A DNA stretch of 64,000 nucleotides, from NCBI GenBank assembly GCA_014653775.1, contig JACWEA010000002.1, forward strand, positions 1-64,000. The letters are read 5' to 3'. The stretch is from Pelagibacterales bacterium SAG-MED30 (GTDB taxonomy: Bacteria > Pseudomonadota > Alphaproteobacteria > Pelagibacterales > Pelagibacteraceae). Below, piece after piece: positions 24,777-33,474 of this stretch. Position 1 is the stretch's first letter. Each line of letters opens with the position of its first letter. A model generated the notes under the pieces. The model saw only the letters and a program-made list of their open reading frames with translations. It was not told the origin of the DNA and searched no databases. The position numbers and the translations under genes are program-made.

Positions 24777-26075
24777 ATGAAAAAGATAATAACTATATTG
24801 TCTTCTTTGTTATTTGTAATGCTTGCGTTCACCAATGCTAATTCAGCTGGTGATGAAGAAGCTATAAAAAAACTTAGTAGCTTTAAGAAAACAGGCATAG
24901 ATGTTGTAGCTGATGTAATTGATCAGAATACAAAATATAGAGCAAATATAGAGAAGAACATCCTACCAAATATTAAAATGCCGCAAGGATTTAAAATAGA
25001 AATTTTTGCTGTTGCTCCTGACGCTAGACATATGGCAGTTAGTAGAAACAAAGGTACAGTTTGGATTGGAACAAGAAAAACTAGAGTATGGCAAGCAACA
25101 GATAGGGACATGGATAATGTTGCGGATACAGTTGAGCAATTTGCACCAACTGTAAATTTTGATATTCCTAATGGTCCTTGTTATTCAGCTGATGGACACT
25201 TGTATATTGCTGAGAGAAACAGAGTTTTATGGTTTCCTGCAGCAGAATATTTTATGGAAAGTCCTGATACTGTAGCTATACCAATAATCGATCAAGGCGA
25301 TTTAATTCCTGTAGAAGAGGAGTCTTATAATCATACAGCAAGAGTTTGTGCGATTGGACCAAAAGACAATAAATTATATGTTAGTTTGGGTCAGCCATTT
25401 AATGTAGCAGGTCCAGATAAATATCCTCTCTACGATCAAGTTGGAATTGGTGGAATGATTAGATTCAATAGATTTCCAGGAAAATTGGAAAGAGAAGTTG
25501 TAGCAATTGGAATAAGAAATTCAGTTGGACATGCTTTCAATCCAAAGGATGGATCTCTATGGTTCACTGATAACCAGGTTGATGGTATGGGTGATGAAAC
25601 TCCTCCAGGAGAACTAAATAAAGCTTGTGCATTGGGATCAAAGGTTTGGTACGGACATCCTTATACTGGTGGTGGTGAAGTAAGAACTAATGAGTATAAA
25701 GACAAAGCAATTCCTAAAGCGTATGCAGACAATTATTGTAAGCCTCAAGTTGAAATGATTGCTCATGCTGCAGATCTAGGAATGATGTTTTATACTGGGA
25801 AAATGTTTCCAAAAAAATATCATAATGCAATATTTAGTGCTCAACATGGTTCTTGGAATGCAATCAAACCAAGAGGTGCTAGAGTAATGGTCACTTACTT
25901 AGATAAAAAAGGTAATGCTAAAAAAACAGAACCTTTTGCAGAAGGTTGGATGACTGAAATGGGTACTTACTTAGGTAGACCTGTTGATGTTCAACAATAT
26001 GTTGATGGATCATTATTAGTATCTGATGACAAGGCTGGAGTAATTTATAGAATAACTTACAACAGTCCTAGTTAA
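24777..26075 (+). CDS. exported PQQ-dependent sorbosone/glucose dehydrogenase-like protein
   Basis: A 432-residue beta-propeller protein with a signal peptide (residues 1-23, cleavage near NSAGD). Family features are YIAERNRVLWF, GIRNSVGHAFNPKDGSLWFTDN followed by a PPGELNKAC segment, an AQHGSWN segment and GRPVDVQQYVDGSLLVSDD. These enzymes oxidise sugars or aldehydes in the periplasm using PQQ. The small cytochrome c gene just downstream is a plausible electron acceptor. A strong ribosome binding site precedes it and a terminator follows. The source of PQQ is not visible here. Confidence 0.87.
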   Translation: MKKIITILSSLLFVMLAFTNANSAGDEEAIKKLSSFKKTGIDVVADVIDQNTKYRANIEKNILPNIKMPQGFKIEIFAVAPDARHMAVSRNKGTVWIGTRKTRVWQATDRDMDNVADTVEQFAPTVNFDIPNGPCYSADGHLYIAERNRVLWFPAAEYFMESPDTVAIPIIDQGDLIPVEEESYNHTARVCAIGPKDNKLYVSLGQPFNVAGPDKYPLYDQVGIGGMIRFNRFPGKLEREVVAIGIRNSVGHAFNPKDGSLWFTDNQVDGMGDETPPGELNKACALGSKVWYGHPYTGGGEVRTNEYKDKAIPKAYADNYCKPQVEMIAHAADLGMMFYTGKMFPKKYHNAIFSAQHGSWNAIKPRGARVMVTYLDKKGNAKKTEPFAEGWMTEMGTYLGRPVDVQQYVDGSLLVSDDKAGVIYRITYNSPS

Positions 26076-26090
26076 TCAATAAATTAATAA

Positions 26091-26126
26091 AAAGGACCGG
26101 TTTAATATAACTGGTCCTTTTTTTTT
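26091..26126 (+). terminator. rho-independent terminator after the PQQ-type dehydrogenase
   Basis: A stem pairs AAAGGACCGGT (26091-26101) with ACTGGTCCTTT (26110-26120), with one G-T pair and an eight-base AT loop, followed by an unbroken T-run. It is the clearest terminator in the window and separates the dehydrogenase from the downstream exported protein and cytochrome c genes. Confidence 0.9.
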
Positions 26127-26150
26127 AAATATAAACACAAAGGTATAAAT

Positions 26151-26549
26151 ATGAGAAATTTTATTATTTTATTTTTTTTAATTTTTTTATTTAATTCATC
26201 TACTTTTGCTTCAACAGAAAGTAATCAAAAAATTTGTTCAGGATTTTCTAAATGGACTGAAGATGGAGAATTTAAACAAATAAGAGAAAGCAAATGTATG
26301 ACCGAACAAGAGTATAATGCTTATTTGAATTCAAAAGATTATCTTTGTAAATATTATCAAAAGTCAATTTGGAAAGAGTCAGAACGTGCTTATGGTAAAA
26401 AACAATACAAATATACAGAAGAAAAATTAAAGAAAATTAAAAAGTTAAAAGATGAAGGTAAAGCATTATGTGATTCAGGAAAATTAAAAGAAGGTGAGGC
26501 TAAACTTATAGAGGCAATAACTTTAATTAGTTTTACTATGATGAATTAA
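26151..26549 (+). CDS. small exported protein of unknown function with four Cys
   Basis: I do not recognise this 132-residue protein. It has a hydrophobic signal peptide (residues 1-20, cleavage near TFAST). The mature part has four Cys (C29, C49, C66, C107), which could form two disulfides, an N-terminal region rich in Ser/Glu/Lys, and a Lys/Glu-rich helix (about 85-115) that may be coiled. Its stop overlaps the start of the cytochrome c gene by one base, so it is very likely co-translated and may assist or accompany that cytochrome; the role is inference. Confidence 0.7.
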   Translation: MRNFIILFFLIFLFNSSTFASTESNQKICSGFSKWTEDGEFKQIRESKCMTEQEYNAYLNSKDYLCKYYQKSIWKESERAYGKKQYKYTEEKLKKIKKLKDEGKALCDSGKLKEGEAKLIEAITLISFTMMN

Positions 26550-26890
26550 TGAAAAAAAATTTTTTAATTAAAGTTTTATTTATTTTTCTTTTTTACCCAA
26601 ACTTATCTATGTCTAATGATTTGACACTTGGTAAGGAAGTTGCTGAAAGTATTTGTGCTGCATGTCATGGAGTAGATGGGCGTGCTGCTTCAGGCGGAAA
26701 CTCAGCTTTAGTTCCTAACATCTTTGCACAGAATAAAGATTATTTAGTTGTTAAATTAAAAGATTACAAATCTGGAAAAATTAATCATCCACAAATGACT
26801 TTGATTGCTCAAATGCTTACAGATGATCAAATTTTAAATGTTTCTGAATGGTATTCTAGAATTTCAGTTGAGCTAAAATTACCAGAATAA
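26549..26890 (+). CDS. small class I cytochrome c, exported
   Basis: A 113-residue protein with a signal peptide (about residues 1-21), one heme motif CAACH (C36, C39, H40) and a likely distal Met ligand at M83 (HPQMTLIAQMLTDDQI), ending in a WYS-type helix. It would be a periplasmic electron carrier matured by the Ccm system encoded at 14-18 kb. Its position after the PQQ-type dehydrogenase and the four-Cys protein suggests it collects electrons from periplasmic oxidations. Confidence 0.9.
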   Translation: MKKNFLIKVLFIFLFYPNLSMSNDLTLGKEVAESICAACHGVDGRAASGGNSALVPNIFAQNKDYLVVKLKDYKSGKINHPQMTLIAQMLTDDQILNVSEWYSRISVELKLPE

Positions 26891-26958
26891 TAAAATTTCA
26901 ACTCTTAGTAGAATATATTTTTAATTTAACATCTTATTATGCGTGATTTTTTATCAAG

Positions 26959-26993
26959 ACTCTAATCTGAATCTATGTTTAAATTATTAGAGT
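26959..26993. repeat. 8-bp inverted repeat upstream of the TRAP binding-protein gene
   Basis: ACTCTAAT (26959-26966) and its exact reverse complement ATTAGAGT (26986-26993) flank a 19-base AT-rich loop. The repeat ends 15 bases before the AGGAG ribosome binding site (27008-27012) of the TRAP binding-protein gene at 27018. It could be an operator or a leader hairpin; I cannot tell which. Confidence 0.5.
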
Positions 26994-27017
26994 TAATTAA
27001 CTTTAATAGGAGTAATA

Positions 27018-28172
27018 ATGACAAAAGAAAATAAATCATTGAAGATAAAAACATCTTCAAGACGTAAGTTCTTTAAAACTGCTGCAAAAGCTGGAGCAGT
27101 AGCTGCTGCAACAGTTGCAATGCCAAATATTGCTAGAGCAGCGAACGTAACATTAAAGATGCAAGCTGCCTGGCCTTCAGGAGCTAACATCTTTTTTGAA
27201 ATGGCTGGTGACTATTGTAACATGGTTAAAGAAATGTCAGGAGGTTCGCTTACTATCGACCTTCAGCCAGTAGGCTCAGTAGTAAAAACTTCTGAAATAG
27301 GAGCAGCTGTTAGTGATGGTAACCTTGATATGGGTCACTGGGTGACAGCGTATTGGTATGGTAAAAATGCTGCAGCTTCACTTTTTGGAACTGGTCCTTC
27401 ATATGGAATGTCATCTCAAGAAGTTATGGGATGGATGGAGTATGGTGGAGGAAGAAAACTATATGAACAAGCTGTATCTTCAGTTGGTTTCGATTATATT
27501 GGATTCTTTCATATGCCAATGCCAGCTCAACCATTTGGTTGGTTTAAAAAGAATGTAACAAAAGTATCTGATGTTAAAGGTATGAAGTATAGAACAGTTG
27601 GTTTAGCGACTAACGTTTTAACTGCTATGGGAATGGTTGTAAGACAATTACCAGGTGGTGAAATTCAGCCAGCTATGAAAACTGGTTTAATTGATGCTGC
27701 AGAGTTTAACAACCCAACATCAGACTCACAGTTTGGAATGCAAGATGTATCTAAACACTATCACTTAGGTAGTTTCCACCAGTCTCAAGAAATGTTTGAG
27801 ATACCGGTGAACAAGAAAAGATACAATAGCCTTTCACCTGCTCATCAAGCTATCTTGAAAAATGCTGCTTATGCTGCAAACTCAGATAACTACTTCAAAG
27901 CTTTAGTTAGATATTCTGCTGACTTAGCTAAATTGATGAATGAGCATAAGGTTAATGTGTACCAAACATCTGACGCTATTTTAGCTGAACAGTTAAAAGG
28001 CTGGGATAAAATAGTTGCTGAATTTTCTGGGAAAGATCCTTTCTTTAAGAAAATCATCGACTCTCAAAAAGCATACGCTAAGAGAACAATGAAGTATCTG
28101 TTGATGAATCAACCGAACTACAAATTAGCTTATGAAAATGAGTTTGGTCCAATAGCAAAAGTTAAAATCTAA
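27018..28172 (+). CDS. dctP: TRAP transporter periplasmic binding protein, Tat-exported
   Basis: A 384-residue DctP-type solute-binding protein. The N-terminus carries a twin-arginine signal (SRRKFFK, R15-R16) with cleavage near ARAANV. The ligand region has VVRQLPGGEIQPAMKTGLIDAAEF and a YHLGSFHQSQEMFEI segment. This pattern resembles the COG4663 group, whose known members bind 2-oxoacids or lactate, so a monocarboxylate ligand fits the hydroxyacid genes upstream; that is inference. A good AGGAG ribosome binding site and a downstream terminator indicate high, partly separate expression. Confidence 0.93.
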   Translation: MTKENKSLKIKTSSRRKFFKTAAKAGAVAAATVAMPNIARAANVTLKMQAAWPSGANIFFEMAGDYCNMVKEMSGGSLTIDLQPVGSVVKTSEIGAAVSDGNLDMGHWVTAYWYGKNAAASLFGTGPSYGMSSQEVMGWMEYGGGRKLYEQAVSSVGFDYIGFFHMPMPAQPFGWFKKNVTKVSDVKGMKYRTVGLATNVLTAMGMVVRQLPGGEIQPAMKTGLIDAAEFNNPTSDSQFGMQDVSKHYHLGSFHQSQEMFEIPVNKKRYNSLSPAHQAILKNAAYAANSDNYFKALVRYSADLAKLMNEHKVNVYQTSDAILAEQLKGWDKIVAEFSGKDPFFKKIIDSQKAYAKRTMKYLLMNQPNYKLAYENEFGPIAKVKI

Positions 28173-28195
28173 TTAACTTTAAATATTTAAATTAA

Positions 28196-28222
28196 GGGGG
28201 TTTAAAAACCCCCTTTTTTTTT
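28196..28222 (+). terminator. terminator between dctP and dctQM
   Basis: A stem of GGGGGTT pairs with AACCCCC (28196-28213, short A/T loop) and is followed by nine T residues. It lies 24 bases past the dctP stop and 37 bases before dctQ. As in many binding-protein operons, partial termination here would give more binding protein than membrane subunits. Confidence 0.9.
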
Positions 28223-28249
28223 GTTAAAATTTACTATACTTTTGAGCTT

Positions 28250-28837
28250 ATGATTACTTCCTATATAAAATTTGCTGACACACTTAGTACGTCAATGGGT
28301 AAAGCTTTTTCTTGGTGTATTGTTATTTTAATGGGTGGAACAGTTTATGAGGTCATAATGGCATATGCTTTTAATGCACCAACATTATGGAATTTTGATT
28401 TTAGTATGCAAATGTATGGAGCTATATTAATGATGTCAGGTGCTTACTGTCTAGCGACTGAAGCCCATGTTAGAGGCGATGTAATTTATAGATTGTTTAG
28501 TCAAAGAACTCAGGCTTGGATAGATTTGGTGCTTTACTTTGTTTTCTTTTTTCCGGGAGTTATAGCTTTAGCTTTTTATGGTTATGAATATGCAGCTCAA
28601 GCTTGGAAAATAAAAGAAACTAGCTGGAGTAGTCCAGCTCAAATTCAAATATATATGGTAAAATCTATGATCCCTGCTGCAGGTGTTATGTTAATTATTC
28701 AGGGAGTAAGTGAAGTGTTTAGATCAATACTTTGCATAAAATCTGGTCAATGGCCCGCAAGAATAGTTGTAGCAGAAGAAACAGAACAACTATTAATGAG
28801 AACTTCACAAAAGGAAGATAAAGAAAATGCTGTTTAG
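28250..28837 (+). CDS. dctQ: TRAP transporter small membrane subunit DctQ
   Basis: A 195-residue protein with four transmembrane helices, matching the DctQ layout; the segment ATEAHVRGDVIYRLFSQRTQ is typical of the loop after the second helix. It pairs with the large permease to import the ligand delivered by the periplasmic protein. The end overlaps dctM by eleven bases. The C-terminal approximately 30 residues are cytosolic and charged. Confidence 0.92.
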   Translation: MITSYIKFADTLSTSMGKAFSWCIVILMGGTVYEVIMAYAFNAPTLWNFDFSMQMYGAILMMSGAYCLATEAHVRGDVIYRLFSQRTQAWIDLVLYFVFFFPGVIALAFYGYEYAAQAWKIKETSWSSPAQIQIYMVKSMIPAAGVMLIIQGVSEVFRSILCIKSGQWPARIVVAEETEQLLMRTSQKEDKENAV

Positions 28838-30188
28838 TCTTACAAATCCTGAAGTAGCTATTTTAATGATGGGTGTATTTTTATTTGCAGTCTTGCTTGG
28901 GTTCCCCATAGCATTCACTTTAATGGCCATGGGAATAGGTTTTGGTTATTATGCTTACTACGATCCAGTTTTAATGGATCATCTTTTTGATAATAGAATT
29001 TTTTCTTTATTTGTTAAAAATACTTATACTGTTATGGATAATAACGTACTTACAGCAGTACCACTTTTTTTATTCATGGGATATTTGGTTGAAAGAGCAG
29101 GAATTGTAGCTAAATTATTTTTTGCAATAAGATTAGCTGCACATAGATTGCCAGCATCAATGGCAGTGGCAGCATTAATAACTTGTACTTTGTTTTCTAC
29201 AGCAACAGGAATTATAGGAGCTGTGGTAACTTTAATGGGATTACTAGCTTGGCCAGCAATGGTTAAAGCAGGATATGATAAAAAATTTGCATCAGGAATA
29301 ATTTGTGCAGGTGGTTGCTTAGGAATTTTAATTCCACCAAGTATTATGTTAATTGTTTATTCTGTAATTGCTCAGCTATCACCTTTAAGATTATTTGCAG
29401 CTGCAATTTTTCCAGGATTGATGCTAGCTGGTTTGTATATTGCTTATGCAGTTACTAGAGCATGGTTAAATCCATCAATAGCACCAAGACCTCCTAAGGA
29501 AGATATTCCACCAAGAGCAGAAATTTTAAAAGAGGTATTAGTTTCTTTCGTACCTTTGTTTGGTTTAATAATGTTAGTTTTAGGAACAATTTTAGCTGGA
29601 ATAGCAACTCCGGCAGAAGCAGCTGCAGCAGGAGCTTTTGGAGCAATAATTCTATCTTGGTTTTATAAAACACTTAAATGGCAAAATTTTAAAGAGTCAG
29701 TTTTTCTAACCGCAAAAACAACAGCAATGATTATGTGGTTATTTATTGGATCTTGGACCTTTTCTTCAGTCTTTTCTTATTTAGGAGGACATGAGGTGTT
29801 TGAGCATTTCTTTACTTCAATAAATATTAGTACATGGCAATTTTTAGTAATAACTCAAATAATAATTTTTCTTTTAGGATGGCCTTTAGAATGGACAGAA
29901 ATTTTAATTATATTTGTACCAATATTTTTACCATTATTAGAAATATTTGATGTTAATCCATATTTCTTTGCTATGTTAATTGCTTTAAATTTACAGACTT
30001 CTTTTTTAACTCCACCGATGGCAATGTCAGCTTATTATCTAAAAGGAGTTCAAAAAACCAATGTTGAATTGATGGAAATATTTAGGGGCATTATGCCATT
30101 TTTAGGTATAGTTATTTTTGGAATGTTTTTAATGTATATGTTTCCTGGAATTGCTTTATGGCTTCCAGAAGTATTATTTGCAGATTAA
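28827..30188 (+). CDS. dctM: TRAP transporter large permease DctM
   Basis: A 453-residue polytopic protein with about twelve helices. Recognisable segments are VPLFLFMGYLVERAG, ATGIIGAVVTLMGLLAWPAM, GGCLGILIPPSIMLIVY and GIATPAEAAAAGAFGA, all conserved in DctM proteins, which couple uptake to a sodium gradient. The C-terminal LQTSFLTPPMAMSAYYLKG is also typical. An amidase gene follows after six bases. Confidence 0.95.
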   Translation: MLFSLTNPEVAILMMGVFLFAVLLGFPIAFTLMAMGIGFGYYAYYDPVLMDHLFDNRIFSLFVKNTYTVMDNNVLTAVPLFLFMGYLVERAGIVAKLFFAIRLAAHRLPASMAVAALITCTLFSTATGIIGAVVTLMGLLAWPAMVKAGYDKKFASGIICAGGCLGILIPPSIMLIVYSVIAQLSPLRLFAAAIFPGLMLAGLYIAYAVTRAWLNPSIAPRPPKEDIPPRAEILKEVLVSFVPLFGLIMLVLGTILAGIATPAEAAAAGAFGAIILSWFYKTLKWQNFKESVFLTAKTTAMIMWLFIGSWTFSSVFSYLGGHEVFEHFFTSINISTWQFLVITQIIIFLLGWPLEWTEILIIFVPIFLPLLEIFDVNPYFFAMLIALNLQTSFLTPPMAMSAYYLKGVQKTNVELMEIFRGIMPFLGIVIFGMFLMYMFPGIALWLPEVLFAD

Positions 30189-30194
30189 AAAAAA

Positions 30195-31520
30195 ATGATA
30201 GATGTATTTTCGCTTAGTGTCGAAGAGATGGCTTCAAAAATAAAAGATGGCCAATTAACTTCAGTTGAAATTTGTGAAAAATATATTGAAAGAATTCAAA
30301 AATTTGAAAAAGCTATAAAAGCTTGGGCTCACTTTGATAAAAAAATTTTATTAGAAAAAGCATCTGACGCAGATGAACATAGAAAATCAGGAAAACCACT
30401 AGGCAAACTACATGGAGTACCTGTTGCGATCAAAGATATTATTGGAACAGTAGACATGCCAACTGAATGTGGAACAACAATAAGAAAAGGTAAATCTTAT
30501 TCTCAAAATGCTGAGATAGTTGAATTATTACTTTCAGCAGGAGCAATTGTGATGGGAAAAACTGCTACATCTGAATTGGCATATCTTGGGCCTTCAAAAA
30601 CTACAAATCCCCATGATTATTCAAGAACACCAGGTGGTTCTTCTAGTGGATCAGCTGCATCAGTGGCATCCTTAATGACACCACTTTCTATAGGATCTCA
30701 AACTGGAGGATCAATTATTAGACCAGCATCTTATTGTGGTGTTGTAGGTTATAAACCAAGTTATGGTTTGATTTCAAGAAATGGTGTTTTAAGAACTTCT
30801 TATGTCTTAGATCAAATAGGGATATTTGGAAAAACTGTAGAAGATGTTGCTTTATTAACAAAAGTTTTAATAAAGAAAGACCATCATGATCCAGCAACAA
30901 TTTATTATTCATCAGAAAATATTTTAGAAGAAACAAAAAAAGGACCTTTATATGAGCCAAAGTTTATTTTTTATAAAACAGATTATTGGAAAATAGTTGA
31001 TAAAAAATCAAGAGAGTCATTTGAATATTTTATAAAGTCTTTTAAAAATATAGAAGTCTTCGACACACCTTCATATTTTAAAGATATTCACAAATATCAC
31101 CAAATTATTCACGAAACTGATTTAGCTAATAATTTTGCTATTTATTATAAAAAATATAAACAAAAATTGTCGAAATATATGCAGACAGCTATAGCAAAAG
31201 GCAACAAGCATTCAGCAAAGGAATATGCTGAGGCAATTGATTTTAAAAAAAGAAGCTATGAGTCTTACCAGGAAGTTTTTGAAGATTATCATGGTGTTTT
31301 ATCTCCCTCTAGTCCAGGGGTAGCTCCCAAGGGGTTAAAAAGTACAGGAACAGCAGAATTCAATAAAGTATGGTCATATTTAGGTACTCCTTGTATTTCT
31401 CTTCCTTTGCTTGAAGGTGAAAATAATCTGCCTTTAGGCGTTCAGTTAATAGGAGATCGTTATGATGACCATAGATTTTTAGGGGTTGCTAATTGGTTGG
31501 AAAAGGAATGTAATAATTAA
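30195..31520 (+). CDS. amidase-signature family hydrolase
   Basis: A 441-residue amidase of the GatA/FAAH superfamily. The Ser-cisSer-Lys triad is visible: K80 (GVPVAIKDI), cis-Ser S149 (TPGGSSSGSAAS) and nucleophile S173 (GSQTGGSIIRPASYCG). These enzymes hydrolyse or transfer amide groups. It is not in a gatCAB context, so it is more likely a catabolic amidase, possibly acting on a compound imported by the adjacent TRAP system. Substrate unknown. Confidence 0.9.
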   Translation: MIDVFSLSVEEMASKIKDGQLTSVEICEKYIERIQKFEKAIKAWAHFDKKILLEKASDADEHRKSGKPLGKLHGVPVAIKDIIGTVDMPTECGTTIRKGKSYSQNAEIVELLLSAGAIVMGKTATSELAYLGPSKTTNPHDYSRTPGGSSSGSAASVASLMTPLSIGSQTGGSIIRPASYCGVVGYKPSYGLISRNGVLRTSYVLDQIGIFGKTVEDVALLTKVLIKKDHHDPATIYYSSENILEETKKGPLYEPKFIFYKTDYWKIVDKKSRESFEYFIKSFKNIEVFDTPSYFKDIHKYHQIIHETDLANNFAIYYKKYKQKLSKYMQTAIAKGNKHSAKEYAEAIDFKKRSYESYQEVFEDYHGVLSPSSPGVAPKGLKSTGTAEFNKVWSYLGTPCISLPLLEGENNLPLGVQLIGDRYDDHRFLGVANWLEKECNN

Positions 31521-31521
31521 A

Positions 31522-31698
31522 ATGCAAAAGTTCACAACCTTTTTAGGATCTTTACTTGCCATTGCTTTTTTGGTTGGCCTGGCAACTACATTAACGAGAT
31601 CACCCATGATAGGTTTTTTTGATGTATTACCAGTTTATATTTTAATGGCCATCGCAATTTTTATGATGGTTTATGAAGCCTTCTTTGATAAAAAATAG
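31522..31698 (+). CDS. small two-helix membrane protein, unknown
   Basis: From the ATG at 31522, one base after the amidase stop, this is a 58-residue hydrophobic protein with two helices (about residues 5-24 and 32-51) joined by TLTRSPMIGFFDVLP and ending in FFDKK. I do not recognise the family. The tight spacing to the TRAP/amidase unit suggests co-transcription. An upstream TTG would overlap the amidase gene and is less likely. Confidence 0.6.
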   Translation: MQKFTTFLGSLLAIAFLVGLATTLTRSPMIGFFDVLPVYILMAIAIFMMVYEAFFDKK

Positions 31699-31717
31699 AT
31701 AATCTAAAAGTAAATCA

Positions 31718-32623
31718 TTGAGTAATAAAACCAAAAATCTTTTTGCACTCTCACTTTTATTTGTTCAACCTATTTTTATGGCTTCGAATCTAGTTGTTGC
31801 TCGGGGTGGTGTTGAACATGTTCCACCAATTTCTTTAGCATTTTGGAGATGGACACTAGTTTTTTTGATTCTCTTACCTTTTACTTATGTATCATTAAAA
31901 AAAAATTTTGAAATTATGAAAAATGAATATAAAAAACTTTTTTTCTTAGGAGCAACAGGATGTGGTGTTTGTGGTGCTTTCCCATTTTTAGCTGGCCAAA
32001 CGACTACTGTTACTAACATGGGAATTATATATACCTCATCTCCAATATTTATAATTCTGATTTCTAGTATTTTTTTTAGTGAAAAAATCAATCTTACGAA
32101 AATTATTGGTCTTATATCTTGTTTAATTGGAGTCTTTGCAATCATTATTAAGGGTGATCTTTATTTATTAATCAATCTTAATTTTACTATTGGTGATCTT
32201 TGGATGTTAGCTGCTGCTATTGGATGGGCATTATACTCAATTTATTTATTTTATTGGAAAACAAAACTTAGGATTTTTCAAAGATTTACATTAATCGCAT
32301 TTTTTGGTGCTATTAGTTTGTTGCCATTTTATATTGGTGAAGAAATTTTTTTTGAAAAAACTATTTTTAGTAAAGAATTTTTTATGTGGGTAATTTTTGC
32401 AGCAATTTCTCCAGGAATAATTGCATTCACTCTTTACACGATGGCTCAAAAAAAACTTGGTGCATCTTTGACAGGATTTACCTTATATATTTTTACAATT
32501 TATGGTGCAATCTATGGATATTTTTTATTCGAAGAAAAATTAGAAAATTATCATTTGATAGGAACAGTTTTAGTATTTATTGGCGTATACTTGGCAAAGA
32601 AAAAAAATGTTCAAAAAATTTAG
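31718..32623 (+). CDS. EamA/DMT-superfamily transporter
   Basis: A 301-residue protein with ten hydrophobic helices in two EamA repeats; the second repeat begins near GDLWMLAAAIGWALYSIYLF. This family exports or imports small metabolites such as amino acids or nucleobases. Start is a TTG at 31718, as no ATG precedes the first helix. It lies 19 bases behind the small membrane protein and overlaps the following hydrolase gene by 17 bases. The substrate cannot be predicted. Confidence 0.87.
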   Translation: MSNKTKNLFALSLLFVQPIFMASNLVVARGGVEHVPPISLAFWRWTLVFLILLPFTYVSLKKNFEIMKNEYKKLFFLGATGCGVCGAFPFLAGQTTTVTNMGIIYTSSPIFIILISSIFFSEKINLTKIIGLISCLIGVFAIIIKGDLYLLINLNFTIGDLWMLAAAIGWALYSIYLFYWKTKLRIFQRFTLIAFFGAISLLPFYIGEEIFFEKTIFSKEFFMWVIFAAISPGIIAFTLYTMAQKKLGASLTGFTLYIFTIYGAIYGYFLFEEKLENYHLIGTVLVFIGVYLAKKKNVQKI

Positions 32624-33425
32624 AAAGAATTTATTGCAATTAGTTTTAATCATCTTCTTTTTATATTTTTTTGTTCTAGTATTTTTATACTTTTATCAAC
32701 GAAATTTACTTTATCATCCAAATGAAAACAATTATTCAGGTGATAAAATTTCAGTAGATATTAAGAAAGTTAAAATACAAACTTCAGATAACATTCAATT
32801 ACTTGGATGGTATCACGAAAAAAATCTTAAGGATTATAAAACTCTAGTTTATTTTCATGGTAATGCTGGATCTTTAGAAAATAGAATTCATAAACTTAAC
32901 CATTTTAAAGATATTAATATTAATTTTTTAATAATAGCCTGGCGAGGATTTAGTGGTAACAGCGGCAAACCTACTGAACAAGGTCTTTATGAAGATGGTA
33001 AAAGTGCAATTGATTGGTTAGCTAAAAAAGGAGTAGATGAAAAAAATCTTATTTTATATGGAGAATCTTTAGGCACCGGTGTAGCCACACATTTAGCTCA
33101 AAATAAGAATTATGCAGGTGTAATTTTAGAAACACCATTTACTTCCATGGTAGATGCTGCCAAAATTTTCTATCCTTATATTCCAGTTAATTTATTGCTT
33201 AAAGATAAATTTGAAAATTACAAAAAAATTAAGAATATAAATTCTCCAATTATAGTTATGCATGGAGAAATTGATCAAATAGTTCCGTTCTCAATGGGTA
33301 AAAAAATTTTTGAAATAGCAAATGAGCCCAAATATTCATACTTTACTAAATATGACGATCATATGATGGAATATGATGATAATTTAGTTTTAGCACTTAA
33401 ATCATTTCTCAAAAGTTTAAATTAA
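32607..33425 (+). CDS. membrane-anchored alpha/beta hydrolase (BEM46/ABHD13-like)
   Basis: From the ATG at 32607 the protein has 272 residues: one N-terminal transmembrane helix (about residues 9-30), then an alpha/beta-hydrolase fold with YFHGNAGSLENR (82-93), the nucleophile elbow YGESLGTG (S154), a VMHGEIDQIVPF segment for the catalytic Asp and a C-terminal His in DDHMMEYDD. Family members are serine hydrolases of mostly unknown substrate. The start overlaps the EamA gene by 17 bases. Confidence 0.87.
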   Translation: MFKKFRKNLLQLVLIIFFLYFFVLVFLYFYQRNLLYHPNENNYSGDKISVDIKKVKIQTSDNIQLLGWYHEKNLKDYKTLVYFHGNAGSLENRIHKLNHFKDININFLIIAWRGFSGNSGKPTEQGLYEDGKSAIDWLAKKGVDEKNLILYGESLGTGVATHLAQNKNYAGVILETPFTSMVDAAKIFYPYIPVNLLLKDKFENYKKIKNINSPIIVMHGEIDQIVPFSMGKKIFEIANEPKYSYFTKYDDHMMEYDDNLVLALKSFLKSLN

Positions 33426-33474
33426 GCCACATTCTAACCAAATAAAATTCAATATTAACCTCTAACTTTTTAAT

